Assembly (NCBI GenBank): GCA_947650285.1
Contig: CANTFL010001238.1
Coordinates: forward strand, 241,001-305,000
DNA: 64,000 nucleotides
DNA from: Hyaloperonospora brassicae
Lineage: Eukaryota; Oomycota; Peronosporomycetes; Peronosporales; Peronosporaceae
Direction of reading: 5' to 3'
Under the pieces are notes generated by a model that searched no databases, was not told where the DNA came from, and saw only the letters and a program-made list of their open reading frames with translations. Positions within the stretch are counted from its first letter, which is position 1. Every line of letters begins with the position of its first letter. Below are positions 56,906-64,000 of this stretch, piece by piece. Both the position numbers and the translations under genes were made by a program.

Positions 56906-57415
56906 TCTCCGAAGATGTTAGGTCCACGACAAGGACGGCTTGGTCATCAGGCCGGCCGTCATGTCCTTGGTCAAGCAGTATTCTTGAAACGAGGCACCTC
57001 GCCCATACTGCATCAGTGTAAGCTTTGTCACTCTGACAACAGTGTAGGCAGGTGTCTCAAATTTTCATGTACAAGTACGTGCAACGGAAGGGATTAGACG
57101 TACGAGAGTACGTTAGTCGAAGGTAAAAAGAAAACCTTATATGTTGACCTTGTGAATAAATATGTAAAACCTCACCGTTTTCAATCGATACAAAGACAAA
57201 TCGGAACTATCTATTCGTCACCCGTTTTTGCACGTCAATCGTCGATCAGACTCTTTGTTGGTTGATGCAATGGCCTGTATTACAATGAGCAGATGTCACT
57301 ATTAATTTTTCACCTCTAAATTAGAACCGAAGAAAATATTAAATAGATGAACGTAAAATTGACATTTGGTAATGTAAAATTCATGCGATGGGGTTACTCC
57401 ATTACACTTGGAAGA

Positions 57416-57645
57416 TCAGTTTTTATAGCCAATTTCTCACGTAATATGGCAGCGAATGCCGATGCCCTCAGTGCGTTTGTAACACTCGGGATTTCCAGTC
57501 AATTCGACGGATCCCTGGTCGTACACATTCGTCCCGACTGTTGCACCGTCTATCTTTTCATCAAGCTTGCCTTCAAACATCGTAATCCACAATCCTCATG
57601 TGTCGTCTCCGATAGCGTCATGTACTCTGCTTTCGTTATAGTAGC
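57416..57645 (-). pseudogene. Ty1/copia RNase H remnant (right)
   Basis: Mirror of 32471-32700 with about one substitution visible. Confidence 0.7.
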
Positions 57646-57769
57646 GCCACCGTCCATTGTATATTGCTCGTCAAATTGCATCCGAAGCTTAATATGAAGA
57701 CGAAGCTCTTGGTATTACGTCGAGACACGATGTCGCTAGCTCATACGCGTATGAGCAGCATTTCAGTCT

Positions 57770-58051
57770 ATGTCATCACTTGATTGCAACTCGATACATA
57801 TATCTTCGTGCTTCCGCTGTAGCGGAGCTCCACAGCTCCTTAAGTCAGAGGAAGACTTAACGCTCCACGAGCGACTGGGTTCTACGAACCCGACTCAGAG
57901 AGTCAACAAGCCTAGAGAGCTTACGGTACCTGTTCCAAGGGATAAACGATTCAAGAGAATCACAGCACAGAGTGCTCAAGAGCAGGTACCTTTGCAGGCG
58001 TTGCTAGCTCTTCCGATCAAGACGCATCGTAAGGCACGTGCCTTATGTTGA
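57770..58051 (+). CDS. Small uncharacterised ORF (93 aa, right)
   Basis: Mirror of 32065-32346, frame kept despite several substitutions. Confidence 0.25.
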   Translation: MSSLDCNSIHISSCFRCSGAPQLLKSEEDLTLHERLGSTNPTQRVNKPRELTVPVPRDKRFKRITAQSAQEQVPLQALLALPIKTHRKARALC

Positions 58052-58392
58052 TCAAAATGGGAACTGAACTTTATTTCTTCTTTTAACCTAAAAGAACACC
58101 TTATAACAAAGTAATTAATCTACTCGCTAATGTACTAAACAAACCTCTTCAAAGATCTCGTAATTGATGGTTGACAGACATCAGTCTTCAACAATTGATA
58201 CTGTGTTCTATTATCACTTTAAAGGGGATCACATCCCTTGTGTGTACCACACCTATTGTCGACTACCAGTCGCGTGTAACCATGTTACCCCCCTCACCAG
58301 ACTGACGTTCTCACAAAACGTCAATCGAATTCTTTCCTCGAAGAGGACGGTGTGTGCGCTTCAACCTTACGGTTGGCAAAACACAAAAAACC

Positions 58393-59265
58393 ATGGCATC
58401 GCCACCCCATGAATCCTCGACTCTGTCTTTCTACCTCGGCATCGATGTGGATGTGGATTATGGTATCGATACCGATATCCATGGTGAAGAGAGGACAATG
58501 TCCGACTCACCAGTGCAAGAGGCACCGCCTCATACTGTACCAAATCCATATGCCGAGCTTGGCGATGCCAACGCGCCATCGGCGCCGCATCAAACACCCA
58601 TCGTGGGCGATGCCATCATCACCAATCCGCTCGATGAGCAACAACAGTTGGCTATCCAACAAGAGGAGAGAGCTCAGCGCCGTATGCAGCTTTCTGCAAC
58701 CCTTAAGGGTCGTCGTGGCTATCTTTTCACCCCACTCAATGTGGAAGAGCGTCTTCGCCAAACGACGGGTCGTCCTTTGGCAACATGGGCCATTGGCGCT
58801 GATCCATCATCTTCTGATGAGGTGGCGAGTCGACAGGTACTTCGCGAGAGATTCCTGCAACCTTGCTTGACGACTCATAGTCTATACAAGTTGCGACTTG
58901 ACAAGCAAGCACGGGATGCACAGGTTCCATCGATGAAGGGTTACCCTGTCCTCTTATTCGCAGGCGAATCACAGGAGGCAGAAGAAAACGCGTTTGTTCG
59001 CTGGGTGCATCGGAAACGACACCTCATCATCGTATTAGCTCTCAGAGCAAGTGTCGATATGGCAGATATTTGTCTAGAACGAAATCTTCGGTATGATTAC
59101 GCCAAGCTTAAGGCCAGAGGCCAGTTGCGAACTCGCACACGCTATGCTCCGGCTGTGCCGATTGACGTGGGTGTAGGTCAAGCGGTGCCCAACTACCCAC
59201 CTGCCTCCACCACTATTTGTGAGAAGCGCTCTCAGTCGATGGATGACCCCTGTCACGATGTTTAA
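58393..59265 (+). CDS. Uncharacterised ORF, possibly gag-like (right)
   Basis: 290-residue counterpart of 31723-30851, clearly more diverged than the chitin synthase pair (for example LGIDVDVDYG for LGINVDVDYG, RFLQPCLTTHSLYKLRL for ...SRYQLRL), yet with no frameshift or stop. Upstream, the left and right leaders differ by a short indel near 58.33 kb. Function not recognised. Confidence 0.4.
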   Translation: MASPPHESSTLSFYLGIDVDVDYGIDTDIHGEERTMSDSPVQEAPPHTVPNPYAELGDANAPSAPHQTPIVGDAIITNPLDEQQQLAIQQEERAQRRMQLSATLKGRRGYLFTPLNVEERLRQTTGRPLATWAIGADPSSSDEVASRQVLRERFLQPCLTTHSLYKLRLDKQARDAQVPSMKGYPVLLFAGESQEAEENAFVRWVHRKRHLIIVLALRASVDMADICLERNLRYDYAKLKARGQLRTRTRYAPAVPIDVGVGQAVPNYPPASTTICEKRSQSMDDPCHDV

Positions 59266-59280
59266 AAACATCAACGGCGT

Positions 59281-59622
59281 ATGGGAAATCCTGTCGCAGG
59301 GGCGTCTCAAACTACCACGAGATCTCCAACTCCGGGTACCCTCGCCACTTCACCAGATACCGGTATTGACCCTGACGACGACGTCGTTTCAGGAGTCGCT
59401 CCACATGGAACTGGCGGTTCCCTTGCTCATCGAGCAGCGTCGGAGGTGGTCGGTATACCGAAGGAGGAGCATGAGAAGGTGCTTCTCGAGATGAGTGGTC
59501 TATGTGATACATTAGATAAGACCCAGAGTGCGTTTGACGCGATGCGAGCCCGTGTCCAGGCGTTGGAGTTGGGCCAAGCCCGGATGGAGGCTCAGCTTGA
59601 CCTCCTGATACGGATTCAGTAA
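59281..59622 (+). other. 113-codon ORF antisense to the chromodomain (right)
   Basis: Mirror of 30835-30494; one residue differs (Lys for Asn). See the left copy for the shadow-versus-gene question. Confidence 0.3.
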
Positions 59623-60377
59623 CCGATGGCAAGGCCAACCTACCCGGCGCAAGCGCCTTCGAATTCACGTGGGACGGATCCCGATACGGCTTAAGCAAAA
59701 CAACGTAGAAAACTGAGTGCGTGCGCAAATTTGCGCGGAAGGTTGAGCATATACGCAAGTCCCTTCTTGGTGGCGACCGTGAATGGTCCAATGAAGCGCG
59801 GGCGCAACTTTGTCTTGAAGACAGCAGACACTACATTTGTAGATAGGTTTTTAGCATTGAATAGAACTTGGTCTCCGACCTCATAACGTTCAATACAATC
59901 TCTGCCTTTAGCATCAGCTTGTTCCTTCTGCTTGTCTTGGCCATCAGCCGGTGCGTCACGCACATGTCGTAATACATTCAATCGCGTTGCGAGAAACTCG
60001 CTTACCTGTTTTTGAACTGTAGAAGGGATGATATCAGCAAGACGATCGTCAACTCCTCCCCACCAAGCCCTGAACCACGTAGTGGTAGCGTTAATGGAAC
60101 GCGAGGGTGTGTGAGACCATTCACATAAAATGGTGTGTAGCCGGCGGAGGCATGCACGGCGTTATTCAACGCAAACTCAACGACAGGGAGCATCGAACTC
60201 CAACGCTAAGGGTTTCAGCGCAAACACTGCGCAAGATGTCACTGATGATGCGATTCACTCGCTCGGTTTGACCATCAGTCTGCGGATGAGCCGCTGTGGA
60301 CATGTCTAAACGTGTACCGATTACCTTGAAGATGGAATTTGAAAACTTCCCAGTGAAGCGAGGATATCGGAAGTCCC
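59312..60377 (-). pseudogene. Integrase fragment and chromodomain of element C
   Basis: Mirror of 29738-30804: integrase core from the GGGACT junction (60377-60372), frameshifts, GPY/F module and chromodomain ending at 59312. One extra frameshift near 60.05 kb separates the VEFALNNAVHAS segment from the rest. Confidence 0.8.
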
Positions 60378-61426
60378 TTGACATCGACTGGCACAGACCA
60401 GTCGGTGATCGCCTTGATCTTCTCAGGATCGAGGCGTACGCCGTGTTTACTCACGATGCACCCAAGAAGTGGTATTTCGCTAGCCGCGAATATACACTTC
60501 TTGAGGTTGGCGTACAGCTTATGCTTGCGCATAGGTTGAAGAACCTGAACAACGTGAGTTCTGAGAACTTCAACGTCCGTCTTTCCGTCCATAGCCCGGC
60601 TATGGACGAACACATCGTCGAAGTAACTCGGTGCGAAGTCTCGCACCGGTCTCAACAGATTTGTAACACAACTTTTGAAAGTAGCAGGGGTATTGCAGAG
60701 CCCCTGTGGCATCACTAGCCACTCCCACAACATACCGCTGGGGGTTCTCACTGCTGTGTACATGATGTCCCGTTCACTCATGAGGATCTGATAGAATCCA
60801 TCCATCAGATTTATGGACGAAAAGATGGTACTCTTTGACATACCATCTATGATTACGTCCTTCCTCGGTATCGGCGTCCGAGCCGGTACCGTTGCAGCAT
60901 TCAATTTGTTGAATGCGTGAACTATCCGCCACCCTCCTGTGGCCTTTCGCACACAGAAGGTCGGAGAGCTGTGAGGGAATCAACATCCCCTCACATGGCC
61001 CGCTGCTAAGCGATCGGCAAAGAACTTGTCGATCGCTAGTACTTGTTCACGAGGCAGTGGCCACTGCTTCATGACACAGTACTTCGAGCCCGGTTTGAGC
61101 TCGATCTCGTGTCGAGTGCCTTTGTCCTTAGGCAACTCGCAAGGTACGGATTCAGGGAACATATCCCTGAATTCGATCAAATCCTTGTACAAAGTATTTG
61201 CCTGAAGTGACTCCCAGGATTGAGACGTGTATCGCTCAATCCGAGTCTTCTCATCGAGGACATTTTCGTCCATCGATGAGCTGCTGAGAACCCGTTCGTT
61301 CTCAGCAAGTACTGTTGCCGACCGAATAATGGCCACATACTCATCCTCTGTGACGAGTATACAGACCTGCTTGACTTTGCCATTCCGCAGATCACGCAAG
61401 AACCGGTTCGGTTCTAGCGTTGGCAA
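60275..61426 (-). pseudogene. Truncated RT of element C
   Basis: Two open pieces (61426-60980 and 60952-60275) separated by a frameshift. YFDD is retained at about 60625. Upstream of about 60668 the sequence differs from B at many sites (for example GLCNTPATFKSCVTN for GLSNAPATFNRCVTN); downstream it is nearly identical. Same fusion junction as B. Confidence 0.8.
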
Positions 61427-61443
61427 CTGAGTTATCTCCGAAG

Positions 61444-62412
61444 TTAACTTTGGAGAACAATCAGATCAAGCGTATAAGCGCCCACGCTTGATCCTTCATT
61501 GACCAAAACGTTCAACGTCTCGGTTTCTTCCTGGTACCTCGCTTCCACAGGTTGCTGAGGGCCTGATCCCTCAGCAAGTGACTCTTGAGGAATTCCTTCC
61601 TCAAGTACGTGGGGACTTATTCCCTCGACGTCTTCTGACTGTGGCTGTGCAACCACAGTCAGGGACCGATCCTCGACGGCCGACTCTCCAGTCGACCTAG
61701 GATTTCCATGTTGCCCTTTGGAGGCAACAGGTTTATTTTGTCTAAGATGCTGCCCGCTAGGCATGCATCCATGTCCCGTTCCACTCGACTTATTCGAGTG
61801 GTGGACCTTCGGCGCCGCCTGTACTTCTGCACAGCCGCCGGGAGCTTGCTCCACAGTGTAGTGATCAACTACACTGCGATCTTGTGCAGTCGTGTTAACG
61901 ACCGAACCGCAAATGAGGCCATCGCACTCACTCGCAGAACATCCACACGCTTGTGGACGCTTCAAGATGTTCATCAGATGGCCATCTGATGAACAAGCGG
62001 CAGGCATCTTCACGGATCGATGCTGCCAGCTCACCCTTGGCTCGTACTTTCTGATACAAGGTCATTCTAGGATAACATCAAATTTGTCATCCAGATCTAG
62101 TACGATGAAGTCATCATCGTACTGTTCGCCCTCCAACGTGTAGTGGATTCCTACTACACGTTTCTCAACGATAATCGATGCGCCTGTTGCAAGGTGCACC
62201 GTCATCTTCGTGAGGGTAATTTCGCGCTCAACGAAGTTGAGCCTACGACCCTCTGGTGACTGGCGACGAACAAAGTTGTTCGACGCCCCACAGTCTACTA
62301 GGGCACGACGCGACAAATCATTTTTCGCTTCCAACTTCAAGGTGATGAGCGAAACGTCATCACCAGGTGCAGAGACACACAATGATTGTGTACCTGGATC
62401 AACTTTCGTCAA
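61444..62412 (-). pseudogene. Retropepsin and linker of element C
   Basis: Protease segment 62412-62062 has LVDCGASNNF and then shifts frame after FDVIL. The linker 62034-61444 is open through the positions where A and B have stops (reads DRSLTVVAQPQSEDVEG), so C shows the ancestral uninterrupted linker. Confidence 0.75.
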
Positions 62413-62462
62413 GAGATTTGCAAATTCTCTTGAGGTTGATGGATCAGTAGGGCGCTCCGCCC

Positions 62463-63559
62463 CTACTGACCCCGACCATTTTTTGATGGTCCGTCTCGCT
62501 GTTGCGGCTTCGCAACTGCGTTGGACCCACGCCCATTGCCCTTTCTGGCAAATGGTCGTCCATTTCGCTCAGTACTGTTTGGTACTGGGCGTGGGGCACT
62601 ACACTCATATGCGTAGTGCCCTGACTTCTGACAGCGATTGCACCTATGCAATCGCTTGTTGTTCGAAGAGAGAGGTCTCTCGCTCTCAACATAGCAGAGG
62701 TCCATTGGTTCTGGACCTCCGATCTCTTGTCGTCTTGGTGGACGGTAAGAGTTTGAGCTAGCATGAGCCTGTCTCATGCTTAAGTCTTCCTGTCCCACGG
62801 CTAATATCGCTTCTTCAAGCGTATTCAGCTCAAGGCGGAACAGGTGGCTCCTGACGGGCCCTTCTGCGAGCCCTTACATGAACACCGTAATCAACGTGTG
62901 TTCATGGACTGGGTTAGCAGTTATACTACTCGCTAGGAGTCGTATATGTTGTGCGTAAGCGTGCACATCACGCTTACCCTGCTTGAGTTTCAGGGGCTTA
63001 GAACGAGCCCTGAACTCAGCTCGTGGTGGCTCAAACGTTTGTCTGAGCCGGGACTTGAAGCATCTAGCGACCAAAACACATGTGGGTCGCTACTCTCGAG
63101 CCCCATGGACCAAGTTTTGGCACGCCCTGCCGAGTGGGTTTGAGCAAATATGAGTTTCATTTGCTCATCTTCGACGCGACGAGCCCTTAAGGCTCTGTCG
63201 AGTTCGACGTACCACAATAACAGAAGGTCCTCCGGGACTCCACTGTACTTGGAGATGTCGACCTTCATGACCTCGGGACGACGCGCATGTGCCGTCCCGC
63301 CCACAGAAGCATGGAATTGCTGCTGTCTCAACAGCTCTGTCTGGTGAGCATCGAGTTCTCTCAACTGCTCGGCCTGTTGAGAGCCTTGCTGGTGAAGCAA
63401 GGCTACTTTCTCCCTTTCGGCGACAAGTTCACTTTGAATGAACTTGGCTATAGCGGCATGTTGTTGGTCTCTGTCTAGAGACTCCAACATGGCGCTAATG
63501 GCGAACTCGCCTACGGTAGAACTCATTCGTTCTACCGCACCCCATTCGATGTCACTCAA
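62463..63559 (-). pseudogene. gag of element C, frameshifted
   Basis: The N-terminal segment 63559-62990 lacks the two TAG stops of A and B (reads QQAEQLRELDAHQTELL) but is frameshifted near 63.06 kb and again at its start. A TAA (62876-62874) is shared with B. The knuckle segment is 62798-62463. Confidence 0.75.
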
Positions 63560-63659
63560 ATGGTTAACCCTTCACGCGTGGCGTGAAAGGTCTCTTCATC
63601 ATCCAACATGTTCATGTTGGATGCTGTGGTCGTTGGAAGGACTACAAAGTGCTACCAGG

Positions 63660-64000
63660 TGTAACGGGGCACACCCTTGCGTGGACTTAATGCGAGGGTT
63701 TTGGTGCGCCCGACAGACGTACACGAGGCAAACGAGGAAGCGTAGATAAGGGAAAAGTAAAACTGTTGTATTAAATATGATTAAGTCTTTTGTTACTGTA
63801 TATCTGTTTAACCTGACTTAATTATGTTAATCTAGCTGAGTGTATGGTGACATCTCGTTACCACTCATTGCGCGCGTCCTGCGGCGAGTGGTGGGTTGAT
63901 ATTGTCAAGATATCAACCAATGAGCAGACCCTTTGGTCGCTTCACCAATGTCACCACTATCAGTGATATTATTCAAAGGATATTCAACTTAATATTCCAT
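63660..64000 (-). repeat. 5' LTR of element C (cut by window end)
   Basis: Starts at 63660 (complement of GCCCCGTTACA, the LTR 3' end) after the primer-binding-site-like sequence and runs off the window; about 341 of an expected 394 bp are present. Visibly more diverged from LTR B than the palindrome arms are from each other. Confidence 0.85.

Larger units (their letters stand above)
45118..60668 (-). repeat. Right arm of giant inverted repeat
   Basis: Reverse-complement counterpart of 29449-44958. Beyond 60668 the homology to element B continues but with many more differences. Confidence 0.95.

Noticed and set aside
29449..60668. Palindrome as a simple missed-adapter read artefact
   Set aside because: Not fully excluded, but the arms differ by substitutions and three repeat-length alleles and outer segments diverge strongly with different stop codons. 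Copies of one molecule would not do this. Joined haplotypes remain possible.

Overview
The window is nuclear DNA of a filamentous oomycete, most likely a plant-pathogenic peronosporalean (Phytophthora or downy-mildew type). Three things point there: a chitin synthase lacking introns, a secreted protein built of two tandem WY-like helical units, and core promoters of both genes that resemble the oomycete initiator. The rest is mostly Ty3/gypsy, Ty1/copia, LINE and pogo-like debris. No bacterial features, rRNA, tRNA or CRISPR arrays were seen.

Layout. (1) 1-5437: minus-strand Ty3/gypsy element A, cut by the window start. Its 5' LTR is complete and its RT-RNaseH-integrase frame is open for 936 codons to position 1. 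(2) 5.6-7.4 kb: minus-strand gene for a secreted effector-like protein, starting only about 1.9 kb from the LTR. (3) 7.4-26 kb: AT-rich and gene-poor. It holds a candidate small two-exon gene (8.87-9.16 kb), LTR crumbs, decayed tandem repeats, a fossil LINE (19.3-21.6 kb) and unrecognised protein-like debris (22.6-25.1 kb). (4) 26.06-64.0 kb: a huge inverted repeat centred near 45,038. Arms of about 15.5 kb (29,449-44,958 and 45,118-60,668) look nearly identical and flank a 159-bp spacer. Outside them the homology continues at lower identity to the window edge.

Each arm, from outside inwards, carries: a chimeric, disrupted Ty3 element (B on the left, C on the right); an unknown ORF on the opposite strand; a copia RNase H remnant; a full-length chitin synthase gene; a candidate multi-exon gene or pseudogene; a nuclear fragment of mitochondrial nad2; an older decayed Ty3 element (D) with a solo LTR nested in its gag; a pogo-like transposase relic; and simple repeats. 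The two chitin synthase copies are convergent and differ at two residues.

Plausible working genes are the effector, the two chitin synthases and perhaps the pol frame of element A. Both the effector and the chitin synthase have an initiator-like site downstream of the first ATG of the long ORF, so in both cases translation probably starts at a later ATG. Elements A, B and C share stop codons and breakpoints in conflicting combinations, which indicates recombination or gene conversion between dispersed copies and across the palindrome. All identity statements come from reading by eye, not from computed alignments.
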